Shown here: one piece after another, positions 17,142-24,568 of the stretch | How the letters are laid out: the number at the start of each line of letters is the position of its first letter | Position numbering within the stretch: position 1 is the first letter of the stretch | Source: a virus | DNA: 24,568 bases | Direction: 5' to 3' (one strand) | IMG/VR virus record: IMGVR_UViG_3300033148_001747 | Span: 1-24,568 of that record | The notes under the pieces: model-generated | Databases searched by the model: none | What the model was told of the DNA's origin: nothing | What the model saw: only the letters and a program-made list of their open reading frames with translations | Made by a program: the position numbers and the translations under genes

Positions 17142-20045
17142 ATGAGCAACCACAAGTTGAATATAGTATTTTATGTATCAGGTATGCCTTTCAATGGAGA
17201 TTCATTAAAACAGCAGTCCTTGGGAGGTTCAGAAACGGCGGGGCTTTGTATGGCGCGGGAACTCGGTAAGAGAGGACATTCTGTGACCGTTTTTTCTAAT
17301 ACTGATAAAGTCGGCAAGTTTGAGGGCGGGGTCAAGTACCGCAAGTGTGCTGATTTTATGGCGCATATGGCTTATAGCCCTGTTGATATTTGTATCGGTC
17401 AGCGCGATCCTTCCATCTTTACTAATCGTTATAATTCTAAAATTAATATCTTATGGATGCACGATATAGCTCTCAAGAGAAACCGTTCGGCCTTCCGTTC
17501 CGTCCTTTGGAATGTTGACGAAATAATGGGAGTCTCGATGTTCCATGTGGAACAAATGGCAAAGATATATGGCCTTCCTGTTGAAAAATTCTGGCCTACT
17601 ACCAATGGCATTGACAAAATCAATTATAAAGAAAGAGAACGCCATCCGAAGCGCCTCATGTATACAGCGCGCCCTGAGCGCGGGATGGATATTCTCCTTA
17701 ATGATATTATGCCTAAAATATGGAAGATAGACCCAGACGTAGAACTCGCGCTCGCAGGATACGATAACACCGTTCAGGCGATGATTCCATTTTACAACAG
17801 CATCAAGGCCAAGATTAAAGAGTATGTCGATCAGGGTCGCAAGGTCGAATTCTTAGGCCATCTCAAGAAAGAGGAGCTTTATAAGGAATATCAGAAATCT
17901 ACGGCCTACGTTTATCCAACAAAATTTGAGGAAGTCTCATGTATAACCATGATGGAGTGCATGGGGAACGGCCTTCCTATGATCATATCAAAGAAAGCCG
18001 CCTTGCCTGAGACTGTACCCTCAGATTGCGCCGTATTCATCGAGGGAGACGCGAAGAACGAAGTATATCAGGAATCCTTCGTAAAGGCCGTTATGGAGCT
18101 CCTGAACAACACAAACCAGCAGAATGAGCTTCGCTCGGCGGGTTTAAGCCATTCTAAGGGGCTTCTTTGGAGTCAAGTCGCGGAAAAGTGGGAAAATCAC
18201 TTTTACGATATGTTCAATGACAGGACAGAGAACAAGGACGCGCTCGCTCGGCACTTCTACAGGACGGAGAATATCGTTGCTTTAAATCATATGGTCAAGA
18301 ACTCGGTATTCAATAACGATATGACTCATTTTTATTGGAAAGAAAAAATGAAGTCTCATTATCCGCAATTTGATTGGTTAGATTATACGAGTGAACTTCA
18401 TATCGAACAAGGGGAGAATTACGCCAAGCAATTCAAAGATAAACTTCCTGAACTCAAAGTCGATCTTAGGATAAAGACCGTTCTCAAACAAATAGGTAAG
18501 GCTGTCAGCATCCTTGATTATGGTGGTGCGATAGGTAATGAGGCGTGCTTATTTGTAAACGAGACTAACGCCAAGGTTACGAGCGTCAACGTATCCCCTC
18601 ATGAAATCGAGGTCGGCAAGCGTCTCGCTAAAGAAAGATGCAAAGACCCTGATAAAATTACCTTCGTAGAGGCTAATTCGCCAGAAGCGGTTGAGGGAAT
18701 GTTTGACGTTGTATTCGCGGGAGAGATACTAGAGCACATCAAAGACCCTCATATTTTTATTGACCAGCTTGAGGCCAAGTGCATGGAAGGCGGGAAGATG
18801 GTCTTTACTGTGCCTCTCGGCGCTTGGGGAGATACTAAAGAGCCCGCTGAGTACAGAGGCCACTTATGGGGCTTTGACAGGACAGATTTATACGATTTGT
18901 TCGGTGCTAAAGAGGATTACAACCCGCTTATTGTTACTGGCCCACTTAATCAATTCAATCAGGAATTGCTCGGCTGGGTCGTCATAACCTATAAGAAGAA
19001 CTCCAAGAGATCAACTGGAACAATCGACCTCGATAGGAAGCTTGCTATCCAAGCACCACGACAGACCGTGAGTGCTTGTTTGATTCTCGGCGGCCCTAAC
19101 GATAAGAAAATGCTTCATAGGTGCTTATCATCAATTTATGACGTTGTGGATGAAATAATTATTTGCGATACAGGGATTGACGATATTACGAGAGAGATCC
19201 TCGCTCACTATCAGCACGAAGGAAAGATAACATTAATTCCAAATGTCGGAGATCCGAAAGAGATAGGTTTCGATGCCTCGCGGAACGCTGGCCTTGAGCA
19301 CGCTTCATGCGATTGGATATTCTGGATAGACTCCGATGAGGAGCTTTTAAAAACCTCGAATATTTTTAAATATCTTAAGGCGAATACTTATAACGGCTAT
19401 TCAGTCCGTCAACATCATTTCTCTTGCGATCCTCCAAATGCTTTCCGCGCCGATGTGCCGGTACGTTTCTTTCGCAATAATATGGGTATCAAGTTTTGCG
19501 GGCTCGTACATGAACATCCTGAACTTGGCATGAATGAAGGGGTCGGCCCTTCTGCCATTATGAATGATGTTGAGCTCGCCCATGATGGTTATTTGACTGA
19601 GGAAGTGAGAAAAGGGCGCTTCGTTAGAAACTATAAGCTCATGGTTAAAGACCGCGAGAAATATCCAGATCGCTTGCTCGGTAAATTTCTCATGTGTCGA
19701 GATTGGATGCACCTTGTCAAATATCAGTTAGGCCGTAATGGAAATCAGGCAACTTCGGAAGTTGTTGAGTATTGCCGTAAGACGATTGAGCTTTACGAGG
19801 AAGAACTCCTTATCAAAGAGACTGTCGTCCAGCGCGAAGGATTAGAATACTATGGTGAGGCTTTAAGAATTCTAGGCGAGGGGCTTGATTATGAAATTTT
19901 AGTCGGTGCTATTAATCCCGACCCCAAACTGAGAACAGAAGAACCGATTATGACTGTTAGGTTTCGAACTCCTGAAATGCTAACGAAGTTTTTGAGCGCG
20001 AGAGTAGAAGCCGTTTCAGAGCCTTATACAGGGGATTATGTATAA
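17142..20045 (+). CDS. Three-domain enzyme: GT4 glycosyltransferase - SAM methyltransferase - GT2 glycosyltransferase
   Basis: A 967-residue fusion from ATG 17142 (AAAGGAG 11 nt upstream). Domain 1 (~1-360) is GT-B, GT4-like: GGSETAGLCMARELGKRGH (28-46) is the N-terminal Gly-rich motif, and FEEVSCITMMECMGNGLP (~264-281) holds the E-x7-E motif of retaining enzymes. Domain 2 (~420-630) is a class I methyltransferase: ILDYGGAIGNE (~456-466) binds SAM and VVFAGEILEHI (~522-532) is motif IV-like. Domain 3 (~640-800) is GT-A, GT2-like: SACLILGGPND, DEIIICDTG, ASRNAGLEH and FWIDSDEE (~727-734) with the DxD metal motif. The tail (~800-967) is helical. It could build and methylate a glycan. Capsid or fibre proteins are the nearest candidate acceptors, by position only. 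Confidence 0.85.
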   Translation: MSNHKLNIVFYVSGMPFNGDSLKQQSLGGSETAGLCMARELGKRGHSVTVFSNTDKVGKFEGGVKYRKCADFMAHMAYSPVDICIGQRDPSIFTNRYNSKINILWMHDIALKRNRSAFRSVLWNVDEIMGVSMFHVEQMAKIYGLPVEKFWPTTNGIDKINYKERERHPKRLMYTARPERGMDILLNDIMPKIWKIDPDVELALAGYDNTVQAMIPFYNSIKAKIKEYVDQGRKVEFLGHLKKEELYKEYQKSTAYVYPTKFEEVSCITMMECMGNGLPMIISKKAALPETVPSDCAVFIEGDAKNEVYQESFVKAVMELLNNTNQQNELRSAGLSHSKGLLWSQVAEKWENHFYDMFNDRTENKDALARHFYRTENIVALNHMVKNSVFNNDMTHFYWKEKMKSHYPQFDWLDYTSELHIEQGENYAKQFKDKLPELKVDLRIKTVLKQIGKAVSILDYGGAIGNEACLFVNETNAKVTSVNVSPHEIEVGKRLAKERCKDPDKITFVEANSPEAVEGMFDVVFAGEILEHIKDPHIFIDQLEAKCMEGGKMVFTVPLGAWGDTKEPAEYRGHLWGFDRTDLYDLFGAKEDYNPLIVTGPLNQFNQELLGWVVITYKKNSKRSTGTIDLDRKLAIQAPRQTVSACLILGGPNDKKMLHRCLSSIYDVVDEIIICDTGIDDITREILAHYQHEGKITLIPNVGDPKEIGFDASRNAGLEHASCDWIFWIDSDEELLKTSNIFKYLKANTYNGYSVRQHHFSCDPPNAFRADVPVRFFRNNMGIKFCGLVHEHPELGMNEGVGPSAIMNDVELAHDGYLTEEVRKGRFVRNYKLMVKDREKYPDRLLGKFLMCRDWMHLVKYQLGRNGNQATSEVVEYCRKTIELYEEELLIKETVVQREGLEYYGEALRILGEGLDYEILVGAINPDPKLRTEEPIMTVRFRTPEMLTKFLSARVEAVSEPYTGDYV

Positions 20046-20083
20046 TGGCAAGGGCGGGGATTAAAATAGCAAAAGGAAAGTAA

Positions 20084-23000
20084 ATGGCGTTTGAAGCACA
20101 AGACTTTATGACCTTTACAGAGGCCGACACTAACAATCGAGGGACTGTTACGGCCTCCTCTATTGTCATTAGTGGCCTTACTCGTAATGAGAATATGCAC
20201 TGGACTAAGCAAATGGAGTGGCAAGCCTTTGGAGGGGCGAGGTTTAGATTCTCTACAAAAGTAACAGCCGCTACAAAGACTACTAACAATCCTATCGGTG
20301 GTCTCCTTGCAATCTCAAATGAAGTAGAAGACCTAAATAGCTTTGGCAACGGTGTGCGTGCCTATTGGGAGTTTGACGGAACTAACTACAACTTAAAACT
20401 TCAAAACTCAATAGGGTATGTTGTTGACGGTAGAACCTTTGCTCACAAAAAGAAGGTGACTATTAATGGTACGAGTCTGTCAAATAATGTTGGCAATCCT
20501 ATGTGGGCTATCACCTTTAATAGTGGTGATTCGGACTTTTGGACAAATAACCCTCCTGTAGACCCTAATGCTGTTCGTTTCATAGACGGACAGTTTAAAG
20601 TTTTAAAATTTCATACTGAGTCCTACAATACAACAAGCGATGATGCCATATGGCATGTTACTTCGCCAATCATTCATGAAGCACTCGCTGATGATATTTG
20701 GATATACTATAACACTTCTTCTAGTGAGGTTGATGGTTCGGACATAACAGGAACTTTTGACGGTGAAGCCGCTTACCATCTTAACGGTGGCGCAGATACT
20801 GATACCTCGGCAGGAGATGATATAACAGGTAATCATGATTTAACGGACACAGGGACAGATGATATTGCGGGGCAGATAGGCCAAGGGCGAGATTTCATTA
20901 GAGCCAATGTTGATTATATGACCGCCGCTACTGCTTCTGGTTTGAGTTTTGGAAATGGCTCTACAGATACACCTTTCCATTTCGGCGGTTGGGTTAATAT
21001 GGATGATGCCAGTACTCAGGTTTGGGTTCATAAAGGAACTTCCGCCGATAGGGAATACAGTTTCAGGACAAGAGGAACAGATGTAATAACTGTAGAGTTA
21101 AGAGATGATTCCGCTGGGGCAACAATAGGTAGAGACTCAGATAGTGCCGTAACTGCTGACGAAGGTTCATTCGTTTATTTTTCTGTTAATTACGATGGTA
21201 GTGGTTTAGACACAGGGCTGGAACTCCGCAGAAATGGTGTAGTATTACCCTCGTCTTCGGCAAGCTCAGGTTCTTATACTGCTATGGAGTCTACCGCTGA
21301 ATTAATGACATTAGGTAGGTTCTTTGACAGTGGTTCTGCTACACAAGACGGCCCTATGGATGAGTGGACTATCTCTAGGGTAGAGCGTAGTTTAGATTGG
21401 GATAAGGCTCGTTACCTGTCAGGACTAGGAACTTCATTAACAATCGCCGCTAAAGAAGACGCTCCTTTTGGAACGGCTGGTACTGATACAAGTATAAACC
21501 TTTCTATAAATACTTTATATTATTGTGAATTTAGAAGAACGGGAGCATTAGCAAAACTCTTTATTTATTCCGATGCTTCATTTAGCACCCTAGTCGATAC
21601 TCTTAATCTGACAGGCTTGTATGATATGGACATTTACGAGACTCTTTACGGCCCTGTCTCGTATAACTCTAGTAACGCCTCCGATACTATATCTTATGAA
21701 ATTAATGACTTGGTAAGGGATAAATTTACGATTGAAACTTTCGTAGAACCAATGAGGGCTGTAGCTGGTACTTTCTCAGATGATTTTGCTTCTGGTGATT
21801 TTCAGGAGTGGACAGAAACCAATACTCCCGCTAGCACTACTTTAGAAGTTACAGGTGGGGCATGCCACATAGTAGGTAAGACAGACGGTTCTGACGCACC
21901 ATATATTAAAAAGAATTTTGGGGCTACAATACTAAATCTTTATTTTGATGCAGATAGTGAGACAGATGGCTCTGACAGGGCGGGTACTTACGAATCTAAT
22001 TTTGAGGCTGTCTACCATATGAACGGTGGTGCTGATACAGAGACTTCGGCTGTAGATGATGCAACAGGCAATCACGATTTAACCGATGTGGGTTCGGATG
22101 ATGTTGCGGGGCAGATCGGACAAGGTAGAAGTTTTATAGAGGCTAATAGTGATGAAATGACTGCCCCCGACCATATTGACCTTAGTTTTGGAGATGGCTC
22201 AACGGATACCGCTTTTACTTTTGAAGGTTGGGCTAATCTTGATGATGCTACAAACAACCTAATGATACATAAAGGAACTACCGCAGATAGAGAGTATAGT
22301 TTTAGAACTAATGCTAGTGATGTTTTAGTTTTAAATCTTTATGATGATTCTACTGGTGGAAGAATTGGTAGAATTTCAAGTGGTTCGTTTACTGCTAGTG
22401 AGGGGTCTTGGGTTCATATAGCCTGTTCTTATGATGGTGGTGGTGCAGACTCAGGGGTAACCCTTTATAAGAACGGAATTGATGTAACCGCGGGCACTGA
22501 TAATAGTGGTTCGTATACTGCGATGGAAAATTTATCTGGTGCAATGACTATCAACAGATTTTTTGCTGATACGGCTGTCTATGGTGATGGGGATAAAGAC
22601 GAATGGACAATCTCAAGAACTAAACGTAGTGCTGATTGGATAAAAGCCAGAGTCCAATCTGGGCTAGGAACTTGGATAACTAAGACCCCCGTACAGACAG
22701 GGGTATATTCTATAGATGGTGGAACATATAGAAAATTAATAAGGATTGAAATTAAAGCTGACAAAACAATAACTGCTGATGTTACTGATGCGGTTGTAGC
22801 CATAGTTTTTGATAGTAGTGATTCAGGCTTTTGGGATAATACACCACCAGTAAACGCTAATGGGGTGCGCTTTACTGACGTGGTGGGAACGGTATTAAGT
22901 TTTGACCCCTCAGCCTACAACACTACCTCAGACGATGGAATATGGCATGTTCAGCTTCCGACTCTCTCCGCTGGTGTAGTGGACGACCATTGGCCTTTAC

Positions 23001-24487
23001 TTGGAAAAGTAAATATAGCTTCTATTGCTACTAATAATGCCGCTCAACTAATAACAATGGAGGCTTCTGATGGAATCAGGAGAGCAACAATAGCGGCTGT
23101 AGAAAAAGACGGAGTTTATCGGTGGGCGTTATGGATTTACAATGGTACAAATTGGGTGGAGCATTTAAGCGAATCAAGCAAAACACTTTCACTTGATACC
23201 GATTATGAAATAAAAATACTCGCATATATCTCTACCGTTAACCCTAATCAAAGTTCTTATATCGGAGCATATGTAAATGGGGAACTGTTTGCCTCTGTGA
23301 GGGGTGAGACTAATAAAGGTTCAGACTTTAGAACTTATTTCCCTGATGCCCTTTATGTGGGAAAGATTACTGATGCGGTAAGAGATATGAATGCCGAATT
23401 TACTGTTGATGATATTTGGACACATAAGAGAAACGTAATCAGACATAATGGGCTTGGCCTTAATGCCGCTGGTGATTTATTTATTACACCTAGATTCTCG
23501 GTACTTCATGGACACGATGCTGATGCAGACGGAATACAGGTTTTGAAGTCAACAGTTGACCCCCCTGTATTTTCTCTCAATACTGTTATCAATCGTGCTA
23601 GTCCAGAAGATGATAGATGTATAGGCGGTTGGTACTTGCATACCAATGATGATATTTATATTTTTAATACAGCTAGAAACGATGATAGGGTGGGTGGTTT
23701 AACATGGAGAACCTATACTAATAAATCAACAGATGCTGGTGATTCCTTTGCAGAGCTTGGGAGTGGGGGTGATATGGATGATTACCGCTTCATACCCTCA
23801 GAGATTTTCGAGGGTGGGGACGTGTTCGGAGCTTCCTATCTTATTGATATAGGTAATAATCCTGCTAATTTAGTAAAGTTTACGAAGTATAATATAGCGG
23901 CTAATACCTTTACTCATATTAATACATTGGGAGCATACGAAGCTATCGAGGCTAATGCTTACGGAAATGAGGTTGTTTTATACGATAGACCTTCCGATGG
24001 TAAACTTGTGGCCATTATAAGATGGGACGGTGGAGCAAACTCTGCTTTTCAGACCTATAGAGTGTCGGACGACAGAGGGGTTACATGGGGAGCGCACAAC
24101 AGTCTGTTAACTGCTTGGGGGCATAAATCAGGAAGTATAAGCGCAAGAATCATCGGGGATGAGTTATGGGTAATAGGGAGGTCAGCCCATACCTCTACCG
24201 AAGGGCGGAGGGGAGGGCCAGATGCCGTCCTAAACTTTGGTTGTAACTGGATAGCTGTATGCGACCCCGATACATTAGAAATTATAAGTGAGTTCAGGTG
24301 GGCTTATACCACTTTTGGTGGGGATACTGCCAACGGAGACTTTGGAAATGTAACAGATGCTGGTGGTGGAGATTGGACAGTAGACTGTGTAATGAACGCG
24401 GGTTCAACAGGATTTTTCAGGGTTACGAGAGCAAGTGAGGACGTAAGCGTTGGTAGCCCTTGGTATTATTATGCTCAACAACAATAG
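20084..24487 (+). CDS. Giant adhesin/fibre-like protein: DUF2341 and LamG-like repeats plus Asp-box domain
   Basis: A 1467-residue protein from ATG 20084 (AAAGGAAAG upstream). Residues ~119-210 look like DUF2341 (KKKVTINGT, FWTNNPPVDPNAVRF, DDIWIYYNTSS). Residues ~230-455 and ~643-861 are two LamG/concanavalin-like domains that are clear duplicates. A second DUF2341-like segment is at ~883-968 (YRKLIRIEI, FWDNTPPVNANGVRF). The last ~350 residues carry Asp-box motifs, STDAGDSF (~1214) and SDDRGVTWG (~1327), as in sialidase-like beta-propellers. No signal peptide is seen, so it is probably a virion component binding or cutting glycans. It lies immediately after the glycosyltransferase fusion, possibly its acceptor or receptor-side counterpart. 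No catalytic sialidase Arg triad could be assigned. Confidence 0.8.
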   Translation: MAFEAQDFMTFTEADTNNRGTVTASSIVISGLTRNENMHWTKQMEWQAFGGARFRFSTKVTAATKTTNNPIGGLLAISNEVEDLNSFGNGVRAYWEFDGTNYNLKLQNSIGYVVDGRTFAHKKKVTINGTSLSNNVGNPMWAITFNSGDSDFWTNNPPVDPNAVRFIDGQFKVLKFHTESYNTTSDDAIWHVTSPIIHEALADDIWIYYNTSSSEVDGSDITGTFDGEAAYHLNGGADTDTSAGDDITGNHDLTDTGTDDIAGQIGQGRDFIRANVDYMTAATASGLSFGNGSTDTPFHFGGWVNMDDASTQVWVHKGTSADREYSFRTRGTDVITVELRDDSAGATIGRDSDSAVTADEGSFVYFSVNYDGSGLDTGLELRRNGVVLPSSSASSGSYTAMESTAELMTLGRFFDSGSATQDGPMDEWTISRVERSLDWDKARYLSGLGTSLTIAAKEDAPFGTAGTDTSINLSINTLYYCEFRRTGALAKLFIYSDASFSTLVDTLNLTGLYDMDIYETLYGPVSYNSSNASDTISYEINDLVRDKFTIETFVEPMRAVAGTFSDDFASGDFQEWTETNTPASTTLEVTGGACHIVGKTDGSDAPYIKKNFGATILNLYFDADSETDGSDRAGTYESNFEAVYHMNGGADTETSAVDDATGNHDLTDVGSDDVAGQIGQGRSFIEANSDEMTAPDHIDLSFGDGSTDTAFTFEGWANLDDATNNLMIHKGTTADREYSFRTNASDVLVLNLYDDSTGGRIGRISSGSFTASEGSWVHIACSYDGGGADSGVTLYKNGIDVTAGTDNSGSYTAMENLSGAMTINRFFADTAVYGDGDKDEWTISRTKRSADWIKARVQSGLGTWITKTPVQTGVYSIDGGTYRKLIRIEIKADKTITADVTDAVVAIVFDSSDSGFWDNTPPVNANGVRFTDVVGTVLSFDPSAYNTTSDDGIWHVQLPTLSAGVVDDHWPLLGKVNIASIATNNAAQLITMEASDGIRRATIAAVEKDGVYRWALWIYNGTNWVEHLSESSKTLSLDTDYEIKILAYISTVNPNQSSYIGAYVNGELFASVRGETNKGSDFRTYFPDALYVGKITDAVRDMNAEFTVDDIWTHKRNVIRHNGLGLNAAGDLFITPRFSVLHGHDADADGIQVLKSTVDPPVFSLNTVINRASPEDDRCIGGWYLHTNDDIYIFNTARNDDRVGGLTWRTYTNKSTDAGDSFAELGSGGDMDDYRFIPSEIFEGGDVFGASYLIDIGNNPANLVKFTKYNIAANTFTHINTLGAYEAIEANAYGNEVVLYDRPSDGKLVAIIRWDGGANSAFQTYRVSDDRGVTWGAHNSLLTAWGHKSGSISARIIGDELWVIGRSAHTSTEGRRGGPDAVLNFGCNWIAVCDPDTLEIISEFRWAYTTFGGDTANGDFGNVTDAGGGDWTVDCVMNAGSTGFFRVTRASEDVSVGSPWYYYAQQQ
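20773..22668 (+). repeat. Internal duplication of the LamG-like domain
   Basis: The blocks beginning AYHLNGGADTDTSA (~20773) and VYHMNGGADTETSA (~22012) align without gaps for 52 residues with 40 identities, and similarity continues through GSYTAMES/GSYTAMEN and DEWTISR to SGLGT. The DNA copies differ at many third positions, so the duplication is old or under protein-level selection. The offset is about 1.24 kb. Confidence 0.8.
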
Positions 24488-24496
24488 GAGAGACTT

Positions 24497-24568
24497 ATGC
24501 CTGATTTATGGTTAGATGTAGACACCGCAGTAAATATACCAGTTAATATTATTGCATTGACTGATGAT
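24497..24568 (+). CDS. 5' end of a probable virion gene (24 residues visible)
   Basis: ATG 24497 has AGGAGAGA upstream, 9 nt after the adhesin stop. The frame is open to the window edge. The visible start MPDLWLDVDTAVNIPVNI resembles N-termini of phage structural proteins that begin P-D-x-W-L-D-V-D-x-A with V-P-V-N-I shortly after. I recall the pattern but cannot name the family. Confidence 0.6.
   Translation, partial: MPDLWLDVDTAVNIPVNIIALTDD

Noticed and set aside
20045-20083. 12-codon frame starting in the end of the glycosyltransferase fusion gene
   Set aside because: Too short to support as a gene. It probably only carries the ribosome binding site of the next gene.

Overview
This window is a piece of a tailed double-stranded DNA phage (Caudoviricetes) genome or prophage, probably from an uncultured source. 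Every supportable gene is on the + strand. Genes are packed with ATGA overlaps or very short gaps and carry strong AGGAGG-type ribosome binding sites. The head genes have a Mu-like type: a DUF935-type portal fused to a MuF domain, a Mu gpI-like protease/scaffold, a small decoration protein and a major capsid protein. Two proteins carry Sec signal peptides, which fits a bacterial host, probably a diderm, but the host cannot be named from the sequence.

Layout. (1) 1-2892: tail end of an early/recombination-type module, with a truncated gene, a coiled-coil protein of a type usually found beside phage recombination genes, several unknown small proteins, a one-TM protein and a small exported protein. 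One of the small genes (995-1306) seems to be frameshifted. (2) 2908-3067: a regulatory boundary with a degenerate tRNA or tRNA-like element and then a near-consensus promoter built into the arms and loop of an intrinsic-terminator-like hairpin. (3) 3068-7714: packaging and portal genes. (4) 7715-12572: a 4.9 kb accessory island of small genes lying between portal-MuF and the protease, where Mu-like phages normally go straight on to head maturation. It holds a gene bracketed by a perfect 16-bp inverted repeat, a protein with four zinc-knuckle motifs, a radical SAM enzyme with a C-terminal cysteine cluster, several CxxC mini-proteins, two stand-alone S4-like RNA-binding proteins and a GT2 glycosyltransferase. 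It ends in tandem repeats, a second strong promoter and a terminator that together define a leader or small RNA. (5) 12573-17084: an exported beta-rich protein, protease/scaffold, decoration protein, major capsid protein and two small genes. (6) 17142-24487: a 967-residue GT4-methyltransferase-GT2 fusion and a 1467-residue adhesin-like protein with DUF2341, duplicated LamG-like and Asp-box (sialidase-like) domains. The next gene starts at 24497 and runs off the window.

How it may work together: the packaging and capsid genes build the head. The glycosyltransferases, the methyltransferase and the radical SAM enzyme are placed among the structural genes and so would be made late, which suggests covalent decoration of a virion or host surface component. 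The LamG/Asp-box protein is the most obvious carbohydrate-binding partner. That functional link is inference. No integrase, lysis gene, CRISPR array or insertion sequence was seen.
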